From: Jiangella gansuensis DSM 44835
GTDB lineage: Bacteria > Actinomycetota > Actinomycetes > Jiangellales > Jiangellaceae
DNA: 64,000 bases
Reading direction: 5' to 3'
NCBI RefSeq assembly: GCF_000515395.1
Contig: NZ_KI911782.1
Location: 4,866,070-4,930,069, forward strand
Part shown: piece by piece, positions 43,773 through 56,784 of the stretch
How the letters are laid out: each line of letters starts with the position of its first letter
How positions within the stretch are numbered: the stretch's first letter is position 1
Notes under the pieces: generated by a model
The model's database searches: none
Seen by the model: the letters and a program-made list of their open reading frames with translations, nothing else
Told to the model about the DNA's origin: nothing
Position numbers and translations under genes: made by a program

Positions 43773-44434
43773 TTGGCGTCCTCCCCCGTCGACGTGGTAG
43801 CTGCGTCCTGCTGGGTGCCGCCCAGGAACGCGTCCAGGGCACCCTGGGTGAAGACGACATCGTCGGCGCACAGCACGTCGTAGGTGTTGAGCTGGTCGGC
43901 GACGAGCAGGTGCACCTGCGGCGCGTTGCGCAGGCTCTTCACCGCGAGCTCGTCACCGCGCTCGACGACCACCAGGACGTTCTTGCGCTCGGTCAGCGCG
44001 GCGAGGGTCTTGAGCGCCGCCTTGGTGTTCGGCGTCTCGCCGTCGACGATGCCGGTGACCACGTGGACGCGGCCGTGCGAGGCCCGGTCGGACAGCGCAC
44101 CGCGAAGCGCCGCGGCCTTCATCTTCTTCGGGGTCCGCTGTGCGTAGTTACGCGGCTGCGGGCCGTGCACCACGCCACCACCGGTGAACTGCGGCGCACG
44201 GATGGAACCCTGGCGGGCCCGGCCGGTGCCCTTCTGGCGGTACGGCTTGGCGCCACCGCCGGACACCTCGGCCCGGGTCTTCGTGGAGTGCGTGCCCTGA
44301 CGGGCCGCGGCCAGCTGAGCCACCACGACCTGGTGGATCAACGGCACGTTGACCTGGACCTCGAAGACCGACGCGGGGAGCTCGACAGTGCCGGCCTTCT
44401 TGCCAGCGACGTCGAGAACGTCAACGGTGCTCAC
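43769..44434 (-). CDS. rplD: 50S ribosomal protein L4
   Basis: Exit-tunnel protein; in other bacteria it also autoregulates the S10 operon. 221 residues, with the tunnel loop region [42 protein letters not shown] and the globular part [18 protein letters not shown] polar ~15-residue C-terminal tail follows LDAFLGG. GTG start in a GTGA overlap with rplC. Confidence 0.97.
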   Translation of the reverse strand: MSTVDVLDVAGKKAGTVELPASVFEVQVNVPLIHQVVVAQLAAARQGTHSTKTRAEVSGGGAKPYRQKGTGRARQGSIRAPQFTGGGVVHGPQPRNYAQRTPKKMKAAALRGALSDRASHGRVHVVTGIVDGETPNTKAALKTLAALTERKNVLVVVERGDELAVKSLRNAPQVHLLVADQLNTYDVLCADDVVFTQGALDAFLGGTQQDAATTSTGEDAK

Positions 44435-45105
44435 TTGGCCGCTCCCTTCGAAGCCGTGCGGACGAAGACCAGACCGCCGTTCGGGCCGGGGACGGCGCCC
44501 TTGAGCAGCAACAGGCCCTTCTCGGCGTCGACGGCCTGGATGGCGACGTTCTGAGTGGTGACCCGCTCAGCGCCCATCCGACCGGCCATGCGCTGGCCCT
44601 TGAACACGCGACCCGGGGTCGCGCAGCCGCCGATGGAGCCCGGCGAGCGGTGCTTGCGCTGCACACCGTGCGAGGCGCGCAGACCGCCGAAGCCGTGGCG
44701 CTTCATCACACCGGCGAAGCCCTTGCCCTTGGACGTGCCCGTGATGTCGACCTCCTGGCCGGCCTCGAACACCTCCACCGTCACCTCCTGGCCGAGCGTG
44801 TACTCGGACGCGTCCGAGGTGCGCAGCTCGGCGATGTGTCGGCGCGGCGTCACGCCCGCCTTGTCGAAGTGACCCTGGGCGGGTTTGGTGACCTTGCGCG
44901 GGTTGGGCGCGCCGAACCCGAGCTGGACCGCGTCGTAGCCGTCGGTGTCCGGCGTGCGGACCTGCGTCACGACGCACGGCCCGGCCTTGACCACGGTGAC
45001 GGGGACGATGCGGTTGTTCTCGTCCCACACCTGGGTCATGCCGAGCTTCTCGCCGAGCAGGCCGCGAACGACACGCTGTGGCGCTCCAGTCGTTTGAGTA
45101 GTCAT
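44431..45105 (-). CDS. rplC: 50S ribosomal protein L3
   Basis: Early-assembly protein reaching the peptidyl-transferase centre. 224 residues: [37 protein letters not shown], then [59 protein letters not shown], which includes the loop next to the centre. Confidence 0.98.
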   Translation of the reverse strand: MTTQTTGAPQRVVRGLLGEKLGMTQVWDENNRIVPVTVVKAGPCVVTQVRTPDTDGYDAVQLGFGAPNPRKVTKPAQGHFDKAGVTPRRHIAELRTSDASEYTLGQEVTVEVFEAGQEVDITGTSKGKGFAGVMKRHGFGGLRASHGVQRKHRSPGSIGGCATPGRVFKGQRMAGRMGAERVTTQNVAIQAVDAEKGLLLLKGAVPGPNGGLVFVRTASKGAAK

Positions 45106-45119
45106 CGCTGACGCGTCCC

Positions 45120-45428
45120 TTAGAGCTTGATCTCGATGTCGACGCCGGCCGGCAGGTCGAGACGCATGAGCGAGTCAACCGTCTTCGGCGTGGGGTCGAT
45201 GATGTCGATGAGCCGCTTGTGCGTACGCATCTCGAAGTGCTCGCGGCTGTCCTTGTACTTGTGCGGCGACCGGATGACGCAGTACACGTTCTTCTCGGTA
45301 GGCAGCGGCACCGGGCCTGCGACCTGCGCACCCGTGCGCGTCACCGTGTCGACGATCTTCCGCGCCGACGTGTCGATGACCTCGTGGTCATAGGCCTTGA
45401 GCCGGATGCGGATCTTCTGTCCCGCCAT
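45120..45428 (-). CDS. rpsJ: 30S ribosomal protein S10
   Basis: Head protein that also serves as NusE in antitermination complexes. 102 residues, [76 protein letters not shown]. First gene of the S10 operon with a 475-bp region upstream that holds its leader. Confidence 0.98.
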   Translation of the reverse strand: MAGQKIRIRLKAYDHEVIDTSARKIVDTVTRTGAQVAGPVPLPTEKNVYCVIRSPHKYKDSREHFEMRTHKRLIDIIDPTPKTVDSLMRLDLPAGVDIEIKL

Positions 45429-45498
45429 GGCTGCTTGTCGTCCTCACTCTTCGTACTGCTAAGACCCGATCTGAACCAACACTGAGCTGCTGCTCCGC

Positions 45499-45522
45499 CG
45501 ACCCCCGCGGTCGGGCGTGTCG
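45499..45522 (-). promoter_or_regulatory. Leader element shared by the S10 and str operons (rpsJ copy)
   Basis: 24 bases here are identical to 50323-50346 upstream of rpsL. On the transcribed strand the core reads GCCCGACCGCGGGGGTCG and can fold through CGACC/GGTCG-type arms. It starts 71 nt before rpsJ. The lack of identity outside the 24 bp argues for selection. Confidence 0.6.
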
Positions 45523-45700
45523 CGCTTTTGAGCGCACCGCACATGCGGCTTACACGCTGGTCATCGGGGTTTGACGGCCGGTCCGGCCACGCCCTTGGCG
45601 GGCACTGCCGACCCTTCGGAGTTCTTCGTCACCGGGCCCGGTTCTCTGACCGGGCCGGAGCACGCATGGTGCAGACGTCGCCCTCCGCCGAGCAACCTGA

Positions 45701-45706
45701 ACAGTA
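45701..45706 (-). promoter_or_regulatory. Possible rpsJ (S10 operon) -10 box
   Basis: TACTGT on the minus strand, about 273 nt upstream of rpsJ, fits TAnnnT. The best -35 (TTGGCT) is at a poor 20-bp spacing. Confidence 0.35.
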
Positions 45707-45739
45707 TGCCAGATCAGATTGGCTGGAGCCAATCCTGGA

Positions 45740-45843
45740 GGGTCATGCAAGAAACCGACGGGCGACGGTGGGCCGGAGGTCCACCTGAGCGCTCGGTCCG
45801 GCCCGATGTCGACCGGAGAGAGTTCGCGACCCTTGCATGACCC
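45740..45843. repeat. 12-bp inverted repeat pair with 80-nt spacer
   Basis: GGGTCATGCAAG (45740-45751) and its exact complement CTTGCATGACCC (45832-45843). The spacer has no open frame of note. Possible operator pair, RNA stem or a tiny terminal-repeat element; no flanking target duplication is visible. Confidence 0.5.
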
Positions 45844-45865
45844 GACTTCTGAACTGGACTGCGAA

Positions 45866-45896
45866 GCGAGGGGCGACCGGAACGGCCGCCCCTCGC
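45866..45896 (-). terminator. tuf terminator
   Basis: Perfect 10-bp repeat GCGAGGGGCG / CGCCCCTCGC (45866-45875 / 45887-45896), 11-nt loop, beginning 8 nt after the tuf stop; ends the rpsL-rpsG-fusA-tuf transcript. Confidence 0.75.
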
Positions 45897-45903
45897 TGCG
45901 TTA

Positions 45904-47100
45904 CTACTTGAGGATCTTGGTGACGTTACCGGCACCAACGGTCCGGCCACCCTCGCGGATGGCGAACTTCAGGCCCTCGTCCATGGCCACCGGCTGGATC
46001 AGCTCGACGGACATGCTGGTGTTGTCGCCCGGCATGACCATCTCGGTGCCCTCGGGCAGCGTGACGACGCCGGTGACGTCCGTGGTCCGGAAGTAGAACT
46101 GCGGACGGTAGTTGTTGAAGAACGGCGTGTGACGGCCACCCTCGTCCTTGGACAGGATGTAGACCTGCGCCTCGAAGTTGGTGTGCGGGGTGTTAGTGCC
46201 CGGCTTCACGGCCACCATGCCGCGCTCGACGTCCTCGCGCTTGGTACCACGCAGGAGCAGACCGACGTTCTCACCGGCCCGCGCCTCGTCCAGGGTCTTC
46301 CGGAACATCTCGACCGCGGTGACCGTGGTCTTCTGGCCCGGGCCCGGACGGATGCCGACGAGCTCGACCTCCTCGTTGGCCTTCAGCACACCGCGCTCCA
46401 CACGACCGGTCACGACGGTGCCGCGGCCGGTGATGGTGAAGACGTCCTCGATCGGCATCAGGAACGGCTTGTCGGTGTCACGCACCGGGTCCGGCACGTT
46501 CTCGTCGACGGCCTCCATGAGGTCCTCGACCGACTTGACCCACTCAGCGTCGCCCTCGAGCGCCTTCAGCGCCGAGACCTTGATGACGGGGACGTCGTCG
46601 CCCGGGAACTCGTACTCCGAGAGCAGCTCGCGGACCTCGAGCTCGACGAGCTCCAGGATCTCCTCGTCGTCGACCATGTCGGCCTTGTTCAACGCCACCA
46701 GGATGTACGGCACACCGACCTGACGGGCCAGCAGGACGTGCTCCTTGGTCTGCGGCATCGGGCCGTCGGTGGCGGCCACCACGAGGATCGCACCGTCCAT
46801 CTGCGCCGCGCCGGTGATCATGTTCTTGATGTAGTCGGCGTGACCGGGAGCGTCGACGTGAGCGTAGTGACGCTTCTCCGTCTGGTACTCCACGTGCGCG
46901 ATGTTGATGGTGATGCCGCGCTGCTTCTCTTCCGGGGCCTTGTCGATGTCGTCGAACGGCGTCGCCTCGTTCAGCGCCGGATACTTCTCGTGCAGCACCT
47001 TGGTGATGGCAGCCGTCAGAGTGGTCTTGCCGTGGTCGACGTGACCGATGGTGCCGATGTTGACGTGCGGCTTGTTCCGCTCGAACTTCGCCTTAGCCAC
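45904..47100 (-). CDS. tuf: Elongation factor Tu
   Basis: Delivers aminoacyl-tRNA to the ribosome. GTG 47100 gives [32 protein letters not shown], with AGGAGG at good spacing; the frame open upstream to 47451 is rejected. G1 GHVDHGKT, switch I RGITI, G3 DAPGHADY and G4 NKADMVDD are intact, and domain 2/3 ends with [15 protein letters not shown]. 398 residues. Only copy in the window. Confidence 0.98.
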   Translation of the reverse strand: MAKAKFERNKPHVNIGTIGHVDHGKTTLTAAITKVLHEKYPALNEATPFDDIDKAPEEKQRGITINIAHVEYQTEKRHYAHVDAPGHADYIKNMITGAAQMDGAILVVAATDGPMPQTKEHVLLARQVGVPYILVALNKADMVDDEEILELVELEVRELLSEYEFPGDDVPVIKVSALKALEGDAEWVKSVEDLMEAVDENVPDPVRDTDKPFLMPIEDVFTITGRGTVVTGRVERGVLKANEEVELVGIRPGPGQKTTVTAVEMFRKTLDEARAGENVGLLLRGTKREDVERGMVAVKPGTNTPHTNFEAQVYILSKDEGGRHTPFFNNYRPQFYFRTTDVTGVVTLPEGTEMVMPGDNTSMSVELIQPVAMDEGLKFAIREGGRTVGAGNVTKILK

Positions 47101-47196
47101 TGTGGGGTCCTCCTGTTGGGACTTCGTACGTTGCCGACTCCCCGCTGTGCGGTGTGTTCGGCTGTCTGGTTCTGGTCGGGTTCTCTCGATGGTGCA

Positions 47197-47213
47197 GCGG
47201 GCCGAAGCCCCGC
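47197..47213 (-). terminator. Weak hairpin between fusA and tuf
   Basis: On the transcribed strand GCGGGGC-TTCG-GCCCGC, a TTCG tetraloop stem with one bulged G, starting 5 nt after the fusA stop. More likely an RNA-stability or processing element than a full terminator. Confidence 0.4.
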
Positions 47214-47218
47214 AGAGA

Positions 47219-49324
47219 TTACTCTCCCCGGACCTTCTTGATGATCTCTTCCGCCACGTTCCGAGGAACCTCAGCGTAGGAGTCGAACTGCATCGAGTAG
47301 CTGGCCCGGCCCTGGGTCTTGCTGCGGAGGTCACCGACGTAGCCGAACATCTCCGACAGCGGGACCAGCGCCTTGACGATGCGCTGGCCGGCACGCTCCT
47401 CCATGGCCTGGATCTGACCACGGCGGGAGTTGAGGTCACCGATGACGTCACCCATGTACTCGTCGGGCGTGGACACCTCGACCTCGAACATCGGCTCGAG
47501 CAACACCGGGTCGGCGCGCCGAGCAGCTTCCTTGAACGCCATCGAACCGGCGATCTTGAACGCCAGCTCCGAGGAGTCGACGTCGTGGTAGGCGCCGTCC
47601 TGCAGCGTCACCTTCACGTCGACCAACGGGAAGCCGGCGACGACACCGAACTCCATGGCCTCCTGGCAGCCGGCATCGACCGACGGGATGTACTCCCGCG
47701 GGATGCGGCCACCCGTGACGGCGTTGACGAACTCGTAGCCCCCGTCGCCGTCGCCACCCGTCGGCTCGATGTCGATGATGACGCGGCCGAACTGGCCCGA
47801 GCCACCCGTCTGCTTCTTGTGCGTGTACTCGACCTTCTCGACCTTGCGGCGGATGGTCTCGCGGTAGGCGACCTGCGGCTTGCCGACGTTCGCCTCGACC
47901 TTGAACTCACGCTTCATGCGGTCGACCAGCACCTCGAGGTGCAGCTCGCCCATGCCCGAGATGACGGTCTGGCCGGTCTCCTCGTCGGTGCGGACCTGGA
48001 ACGTCGGGTCTTCCTCGGCCAGCCGCTGGATGGCGGTACCGAGCTTCTCCTGGTCGCTCTTGGTCTTCGGCTCGATCGCCACGTGGATGACCGGCGCCGG
48101 GAACTTCATCGACTCGAGGATGACCGGCTTGCCGGAATCGGAGAGCGTGTCACCGGTGGTGGTGTTCTTCAGACCCATCACCGCGACGATCTGACCCGCG
48201 CTGGCCTTCTCGATCTCCTCACGCTTGTTCGCGTGCATCCGGTAGATCTTGCCGATGCGCTCCTTGTTGCCCTTGGTGCTGTTCAGCACCATGGTCCCGG
48301 CCGTCAACGTGCCCGAGTAGACCCGGACGAACGTGAGCTTGCCGAGGTGCGGGTCGGCCATGATCTTGAACGCCAGCGACGACAGCGGAGCATCCTCGTC
48401 CGGCTCACGGGTGATGACCTCGGCCTCGTCGTTGACCGCGTGGCCCTCGACCGCACCGACGTCCAGCGGCGACGGCAGATACCGCACGACGGCGTCGAGC
48501 ATGGGCTGTACGCCCTTGTTCTTGAACGCCGAGCCGGTCAGCACCGGGGTCAGGTTGCCGGCGATGGTGGCCCGGCGGATCGCGGCGATCAGCTCGTCGC
48601 GGTCGGGCTCCTTGCCCTCGAGGTAGAGCTCCATCATCGCCTCGTCGTTCTCGGCGATGGTCTCCAGCAGCTTGTCGCGCCACTCGGCCGCGGCCTCGGT
48701 GTGGGTGTCCGGGATGTCGACGGTGTCGTACATCTCGCCCAGCGGCGTCTCAGCCGACCAGACCATGGCCTTCATGTCGACCAGGTCGACGAGGCCACGG
48801 AAGTCGGCCTCGGCGCCGATCGGCAGCTGCAGCACCAGCGGGGTGGCCTTCAGCCGCGACACGATCATGTCGACGCAGCGGTGGAACTCCGCGCCGGTGC
48901 GGTCGAGCTTGTTGACGAAACAGATGCGCGGAACGCCGTACTTGTTGGCCTGGTGCCAGACGGTCTCCGACTGCGGCTCGACACCCGCGACGCCGTCGAA
49001 CACGGCGACCGCGCCGTCCAGGACGCGCAGCGACCGCTCGACCTCGACCGTGAAGTCGACGTGGCCGGGCGTGTCGATGATGTTGATGGTGTGGTCGTCC
49101 CACTCGCAGGTGGTGGCAGCGGAGGTGATGGTGATGCCCCGCTCCTGCTCCTGCTCCATCCAGTCCATGGTGGCTGCGCCGTCATGGACTTCACCGATCT
49201 TGTAGTTGATACCGGTGTAGTACAGGATCCGCTCGGTGGTCGTGGTCTTGCCGGCGTCGATGTGGGCCATGATGCCGATGTTGCGGACCTTGGCCAGATC
49301 GAGCTTGCGGAGGTCGGTCGCCAT
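47219..49324 (-). CDS. fusA: Elongation factor G
   Basis: Translocase of the ribosome. 701 residues with G1 [19 protein letters not shown], switch region [23 protein letters not shown] and NKLDRTGA; domains II-V follow, including domain [17 protein letters not shown] and [13 protein letters not shown]. Standard rpsG-fusA-tuf order. Confidence 0.98.
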   Translation of the reverse strand: MATDLRKLDLAKVRNIGIMAHIDAGKTTTTERILYYTGINYKIGEVHDGAATMDWMEQEQERGITITSAATTCEWDDHTINIIDTPGHVDFTVEVERSLRVLDGAVAVFDGVAGVEPQSETVWHQANKYGVPRICFVNKLDRTGAEFHRCVDMIVSRLKATPLVLQLPIGAEADFRGLVDLVDMKAMVWSAETPLGEMYDTVDIPDTHTEAAAEWRDKLLETIAENDEAMMELYLEGKEPDRDELIAAIRRATIAGNLTPVLTGSAFKNKGVQPMLDAVVRYLPSPLDVGAVEGHAVNDEAEVITREPDEDAPLSSLAFKIMADPHLGKLTFVRVYSGTLTAGTMVLNSTKGNKERIGKIYRMHANKREEIEKASAGQIVAVMGLKNTTTGDTLSDSGKPVILESMKFPAPVIHVAIEPKTKSDQEKLGTAIQRLAEEDPTFQVRTDEETGQTVISGMGELHLEVLVDRMKREFKVEANVGKPQVAYRETIRRKVEKVEYTHKKQTGGSGQFGRVIIDIEPTGGDGDGGYEFVNAVTGGRIPREYIPSVDAGCQEAMEFGVVAGFPLVDVKVTLQDGAYHDVDSSELAFKIAGSMAFKEAARRADPVLLEPMFEVEVSTPDEYMGDVIGDLNSRRGQIQAMEERAGQRIVKALVPLSEMFGYVGDLRSKTQGRASYSMQFDSYAEVPRNVAEEIIKKVRGE

Positions 49325-49371
49325 GTGCGTTGAGTTCGCTTCCTTGTGTGGTCTCGTCGACTCGACCGCGA

Positions 49372-49842
49372 CTACCAGCGGTAGTGCGCGAAGGCCTTGT
49401 TCGACTCGGCCATCTTGTGGGTGTCCTCGCGCCGCTTCACGCTGGCGCCCAGGCCGTTGGAGGCATCGAGGATCTCGTTCATCAGCCGCTCGGTCATGGT
49501 CTTCTCACGACGCGCGCGGGAGTAGCTGACCAGCCAACGCAGAGCCAGCGTGGTGCTGCGGCCGGCGCGCACCTCGATCGGCACCTGGTAGGTCGCGCCA
49601 CCGACGCGGCGGCTGCGGACCTCGAGGGTCGGCTTGACGTTGTCGAGAGCGCGCTTCAGGGTGACGACGGGGTCGGTGCCGGTTTTCTCCCGGCAGCCCT
49701 CCAGGGCGCCGTGGACGATGCTCTCGGCGACCGACTTCTTGCCGTCGACGAGCACCTTGTTGACCAGCTGGGTGACCAGCGGCGAACCGTAGACCGGGTC
49801 GACGACGACCGGCCGCTTCGGAGCGGGGCCCTTACGCGGCAT
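49372..49842 (-). CDS. rpsG: 30S ribosomal protein S7
   Basis: Head-assembly protein at the E site. ATG 49842 gives [48 protein letters not shown], then the beta-hairpin region [29 protein letters not shown] and the tail [15 protein letters not shown]. 156 residues. TGATG overlap with the rpsL stop. Confidence 0.98.
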   Translation of the reverse strand: MPRKGPAPKRPVVVDPVYGSPLVTQLVNKVLVDGKKSVAESIVHGALEGCREKTGTDPVVTLKRALDNVKPTLEVRSRRVGGATYQVPIEVRAGRSTTLALRWLVSYSRARREKTMTERLMNEILDASNGLGASVKRREDTHKMAESNKAFAHYRW

Positions 49843-50216
49843 CAGCTCTTCTCCTTCTTCGCACCGTACCGGCTGCGTGCCTGCTTGCGGTTCTTCACAC
49901 CCTGGGTGTCGAGCGAACCGCGGATGATCTTGTAGCGGACGCCGGGCAGGTCCTTCACACGGCCGCCGCGCACGAGCACCATCGAGTGCTCCTGAAGGTT
50001 GTGACCGACGCCCGGGATGTATGCGGTGACCTCGATCTGGCTGGTCAGCTTGACGCGGGCGACCTTCCGGAGAGCCGAGTTCGGCTTCTTCGGCGTGGTG
50101 GTGTACACACGGGTGCACACGCCGCGTCGCTGCGGGCTGCCCTTGAGCGCCGGGGTCTTGTTCTTGGCGACCTTGTCCTGGCGGCCCTTGCGGACCAACT
50201 GCTGGATCGTAGGCAC
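49842..50216 (-). CDS. rpsL: 30S ribosomal protein S12
   Basis: Decoding-centre protein. GTG 50216 gives [57 protein letters not shown]. The lysines whose change gives streptomycin resistance are wild type ([13 protein letters not shown] and [15 protein letters not shown]). 124 residues; first gene of the str operon with a strong promoter and a ~250-nt leader. Confidence 0.98.
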   Translation of the reverse strand: MPTIQQLVRKGRQDKVAKNKTPALKGSPQRRGVCTRVYTTTPKKPNSALRKVARVKLTSQIEVTAYIPGVGHNLQEHSMVLVRGGRVKDLPGVRYKIIRGSLDTQGVKNRKQARSRYGAKKEKS

Positions 50217-50322
50217 TACGTCTCCGTGTCCTTTGCTGTGTCGAACTGCCTCGACTGGTCTGGTTTCCGGGTTACACACCGGCCGTTCGCCGTTGTCGGC
50301 GCAGGTCACGGGTGCCTTGTCG

Positions 50323-50346
50323 CGACCCCCGCGGTCGGGCGTGTCG
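50323..50346 (-). promoter_or_regulatory. Leader element shared by the S10 and str operons (rpsL copy)
   Basis: 24 bases identical to 45499-45522, placed 107 nt before rpsL and about 117 nt after the predicted transcription start. Confidence 0.6.
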
Positions 50347-50469
50347 GCCCGGTCCCACGCCGCACGATCGCAGCTCCCGATCGGTGTGGTCGGTTGATCT
50401 GTCCGGTATGCGCCAGCGTGTGACGCTGGGCGCGCCGGATTGCCCGGAGCAGTCCAGGCACGAAGATTG

Positions 50470-50499
50470 AGGTTACCTGGTCAGGGGGACCCAGGTCAA
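50470..50499 (-). promoter_or_regulatory. rpsL (str operon) promoter
   Basis: Minus strand TTGACC (50499-50494), 18 bp, TAACCT (50475-50470); the predicted start is near 50463. ACCTGG/CCAGGT arms form an inverted repeat inside the spacer. Same -35 and spacing as the rplM promoter. Confidence 0.7.
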
Positions 50500-50579
50500 A
50501 GTGGGCGCCTACCGAAGAACTGGGGCGCGATGATGGCACCGTATCCCACCGCACCCCGCCGGTCACGCCCGCACGCCGT

Positions 50580-50599
50580 GCGTCGTTTGAAAGCGACGC
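50580..50599 (+). promoter_or_regulatory. Inverted repeat upstream of the ADP-ribosyltransferase operon
   Basis: GCGTCG-TTTGAAAG-CGACGC, about 95 bp before the first start codon. Candidate operator; no regulator gene is adjacent. Confidence 0.35.
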
Positions 50600-50693
50600 G
50601 ACGGGCACGCTCGTGGCGCCTTCTCGACGGCTCTTCGCAGTTGTTCCGGTGGTGGGCGTCACATCGGGGGATCGGGAGGCACCTACAGGAGGT

Positions 50694-51731
50694 ATGAAGC
50701 ATGCGCCTGGCTCGGCGCGGGGCGGCGCGGTCCGCACGGCCGCCGACGCCCTCGAGGAGCTGTCCGCGGCCGCCCAGGAGGAGTTCGACCAGCTCGGGCG
50801 GCGCGCTCGTGACGACGTCGCACGCATCACCCATGCCATCACCGCCGCTGGGCCACAGCCCGGCAGCGCCGGCCTGACGGCGGCCCTCGGCGACCTCGCG
50901 GTCGAGATGGACCACATCCTCGACACCGCGGCCGACCAGGTCACCGCCGTGCTGGGCGCTGAGGCCGATGCCCTCGCGGCGCTGCTCAGCCCAGCCGCCT
51001 CGCTGCCCGCCGTTGCTCCGGACGGGGCGGTCGCCCCACCGGCGGCGGCCGGCGGCGTCGCCGCTCCCCCGGCGGCCGAGCCGAGATTTCTCGCTCCCGA
51101 CATCTCCTCGGCACCCACCGGCCAAGGCCACGTCACCGGTCCCCCCGGCGAGCCGGGCGACGCGCCGCCGCCCCTGCCGGACCTCAGCGACATCGAAGCG
51201 GCCAAAGGCACCCGGGAATGGGCCGAGGCCGTCGTCGAGCGCTACCCCCGCCTCACGGTCGACGAGGTCCTCGCCATCTACGAGTACACGACTGCTCACG
51301 GCGTGCGGCGCATCAACGGGTATCTGCGTGATCCCGCGCACTTGCCGCTTGCTGATCGCGCCGAGCTCGAACAGTTGATCGCCAACGCCGTGTCCGGGCT
51401 GTCCAAGCTCCCGCCCCGCCCTGGCGTTTCGTTCCGCGGCACCGGACTCCCCGACGACGTCCTCGACGACTGGGTGGAAGGTCAGGTGGTCACCTACGCG
51501 GCTTTCACGAGTACGTCCGTCGATGCTGCCGTTGCTGAGAGGTTCCGCGGTGGCCGCAATGCGTTCATCACCATCACCGGCCGCACCGGCGCCGACATCC
51601 AGCAGCTGTCTGAGTATGGCACCGAGGTGGAGATCCTCTTCAAACCGGCTGCCCAGTTCTATGTTGTCGCACGAAGATGGGACGATGCCAAGCAGTGTTG
51701 GCACATCGCGGTACGTGAGGTGAAGTCGTGA
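50694..51731 (+). CDS. Predicted mono-ADP-ribosyltransferase (R-S-E class) with helical N-terminal domain
   Basis: A 345-residue protein. The C-terminal ~170 residues fit the ADP-ribosyltransferase toxin fold: Arg248 in GVSFRGTGL (binds NAD phosphate), Ser273-Thr274-Ser275 in YAAFTSTSVD, and Glu311-Val-Glu313 in YGTEVEILF, the E-x-E form seen in arginine-specific enzymes. The N-terminal ~95 residues are predicted helical (AADALEELSAAAQEEFDQLGRRARDDVARI), followed by a Pro/Ala linker. No signal peptide, membrane helix or WxG motif is seen. ATG 50694 sits directly after AGGAGG, closer than normal; a GTG at 50613 is the longer alternative. First gene of a coupled three-gene operon. Target unknown. 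Confidence 0.8.
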   Translation: MKHAPGSARGGAVRTAADALEELSAAAQEEFDQLGRRARDDVARITHAITAAGPQPGSAGLTAALGDLAVEMDHILDTAADQVTAVLGAEADALAALLSPAASLPAVAPDGAVAPPAAAGGVAAPPAAEPRFLAPDISSAPTGQGHVTGPPGEPGDAPPPLPDLSDIEAAKGTREWAEAVVERYPRLTVDEVLAIYEYTTAHGVRRINGYLRDPAHLPLADRAELEQLIANAVSGLSKLPPRPGVSFRGTGLPDDVLDDWVEGQVVTYAAFTSTSVDAAVAERFRGGRNAFITITGRTGADIQQLSEYGTEVEILFKPAAQFYVVARRWDDAKQCWHIAVREVKS

Positions 51732-52048
51732 GCTTCGACTGGGACGAGTTCGAGAAGATGACCGACGAAGAGCAGGCGGCGTACATGGAACGCGTCCGGG
51801 ACGCTGCCTTGAAGGAGGCCGAAGGCAAGACGTTCGCGCCTGGAGACCTGGGCCTGGAGAAGGCGGCCTACGACGAAGCACCGAGGAGCGTCGGCAGGAT
51901 GATGCCCGACGGCACTATCCACTACTACACCGACGAGGAAAAGCGCGCGCGAGCGGAGAAGGCCAAGCGCAAGGTAGAGGCAGAGAAGCGCGCCAAGGCC
52001 GAGTCGGCTCGTCCGGACCCAGAGGACGAGGGGAACCCGCCAGGATGA
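51728..52048 (+). CDS. Small charged protein of the ADP-ribosyltransferase operon, unknown function
   Basis: A 106-residue, Lys/Glu-rich protein, MSFDWDEFEKMTDEEQAAYMERVRDAALKEAEGK..., with a central segment MMPDGTIHYYTDEEKRARAEKAKRK that begins a predicted helix and an acidic disordered end. No family recognised. GTG 51728 overlaps the transferase stop (GTGA) and its own stop overlaps the next ATG (ATGA). Tight coupling to a predicted toxin makes an immunity, antitoxin or adaptor role possible, but nothing in the sequence proves it. Confidence 0.7.
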   Translation: MSFDWDEFEKMTDEEQAAYMERVRDAALKEAEGKTFAPGDLGLEKAAYDEAPRSVGRMMPDGTIHYYTDEEKRARAEKAKRKVEAEKRAKAESARPDPEDEGNPPG

Positions 52049-52536
52049 CCGAGTCGCCGCTCGCAGGGCTGCTCACTGCGTTGGAGAAGCTGCCGCCCGC
52101 GCCCGGGCTCACCTACCGCGGGCTCGCCGCCGGCGCCGCGCCCCCGGACGGGACGCTGGTGACCCAGGGACTGACCGCCACGTCCCGCGACCCGCGCGTC
52201 GCCACCGAGAACTTCACCGCGGCCGGCGTGCTCGCGGTCGCGGGGCACCACGGTCGGGATCTCGGGTTCTTCGCGCAGAACCCGGCCGAAGCCGAAGTGG
52301 TCTTCCTGCCCGGCACCGTGTTCCGGCCGGTGCGGGCAGTCACCCTCGACGACGGGCAGCCCGTGGTGTTCGTCGAGGAGCTCCGCCCGGACGCAGCTGA
52401 GCCGGCCCCGCCGGCCGGGCTCCCGGCGAGCACCGACGAGCTCGTCAGCAGAGTCCGCGACGAGGTTGACGCCGCCCAACGGCGCCCGGCGGTCACTGTC
52501 ACCAACCCGGGCAAGTTCGCCGGCGACCTGCGCTGA
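52045..52536 (+). CDS. Second, compact ADP-ribosyltransferase-like protein
   Basis: A 163-residue protein that repeats the R / S-T-S / E-x-E order in miniature: Arg25 in GLTYRGLAAG, Thr46-Ser47 in GLTATSRDP, and Glu82-Ala-Glu84 in NPAEAEVVFLPGTVFRPV, the last matching the strand pattern EvLf.PGt.F of ADP-ribosyltransferase exoenzymes. It lacks the N-terminal helical domain of the first gene and has a polar C-terminal tail (about 117-163). It could be a second enzyme, a pseudo-enzyme that binds NAD, or a decoy that restrains the first. Coupled by ATGA to the small protein. Confidence 0.65.
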   Translation: MTESPLAGLLTALEKLPPAPGLTYRGLAAGAAPPDGTLVTQGLTATSRDPRVATENFTAAGVLAVAGHHGRDLGFFAQNPAEAEVVFLPGTVFRPVRAVTLDDGQPVVFVEELRPDAAEPAPPAGLPASTDELVSRVRDEVDAAQRRPAVTVTNPGKFAGDLR

Positions 52537-52541
52537 CGCCC

Positions 52542-52559
52542 GCCCAGCCGCACCTGGGC
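52542..52559 (+). terminator. Small hairpin after the ADP-ribosyltransferase operon
   Basis: GCCCAG-CCGCAC-CTGGGC, 6-bp stem, 5 nt after the stop. Weak. The rest of the 282-bp gap to rpoC has only a partial repeat of CGACGTC-type half-sites (about 52627 and 52649) and the rpoC terminator. Confidence 0.35.
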
Positions 52560-52750
52560 ATCGGTGTTCACCCGCCTTCGCCTCGGAGTGTCCCATCGCC
52601 GCTCACGCCGGTGCCGAATCTCGCCGCGACGTCGATAGAGCGGATCCGACGTCAATAACCCCTGCGGTGCTGCGGCGCCGGGCACCCGGGTCCACGCACG
52701 ACTGCGGCCCTTGAGGTGCCCGCCGGGTTATCGAAGTGGGCACACAGTAA

Positions 52751-52795
52751 ACCAGCGGCGCCGCCGTCCCTCACGCGGACGGCGGCGCCGCTGGT
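52751..52795 (-). terminator. rpoC terminator
   Basis: Perfect 19-bp inverted repeat (52751-52769 / 52777-52795) with a 7-nt loop, beginning 23 nt after the rpoC stop and followed by TTTACTGTG on the transcribed strand. The strongest hairpin in the window; it also blocks read-through towards the convergent ADP-ribosyltransferase operon. Confidence 0.88.
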
Positions 52796-52818
52796 CAGTC
52801 AGACTCGGCTCGCGAACC

Positions 52819-56730
<3,912 letters not shown>

Positions 56731-56784
56731 GTGTGTCCTTCTCTCAGATGTCGTCGTCAGGTCTTACGGGTGTGGCTGGCGGAC

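Larger units (their letters stand above)
45429..45903. other. tuf-rpsJ intergenic region: S10-operon leader and promoter region
   Basis: No gene is seen. From left to right it holds a 24-bp leader element shared with the rpsL leader (45499-45522), a possible -10 TACTGT (45706-45701, minus strand; TTGGCT upstream at 20 bp), an inverted repeat pair (45740-45751 / 45832-45843) and the tuf terminator (45866-45896). Predicted rpsJ leader length is roughly 265 nt. Confidence 0.6.
50217..50693. other. rpsL / ADP-ribosyltransferase divergent intergenic region
   Basis: No gene. It holds the rpsL leader with the shared 24-bp element (50323-50346), a leader hairpin CCAGCGT-GTG-ACGCTGG (50413-50429), the rpsL promoter (50470-50499) and, on the other side, an inverted repeat GCGTCG-N8-CGACGC (50580-50599) before the ADP-ribosyltransferase operon. 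No convincing rightward promoter is recognised. Confidence 0.6.

Noticed and set aside
49842..50216. Streptomycin-resistance change in rpsL
   Set aside because: Both key lysines (PKKPNS and RVKDLPG) are wild type.
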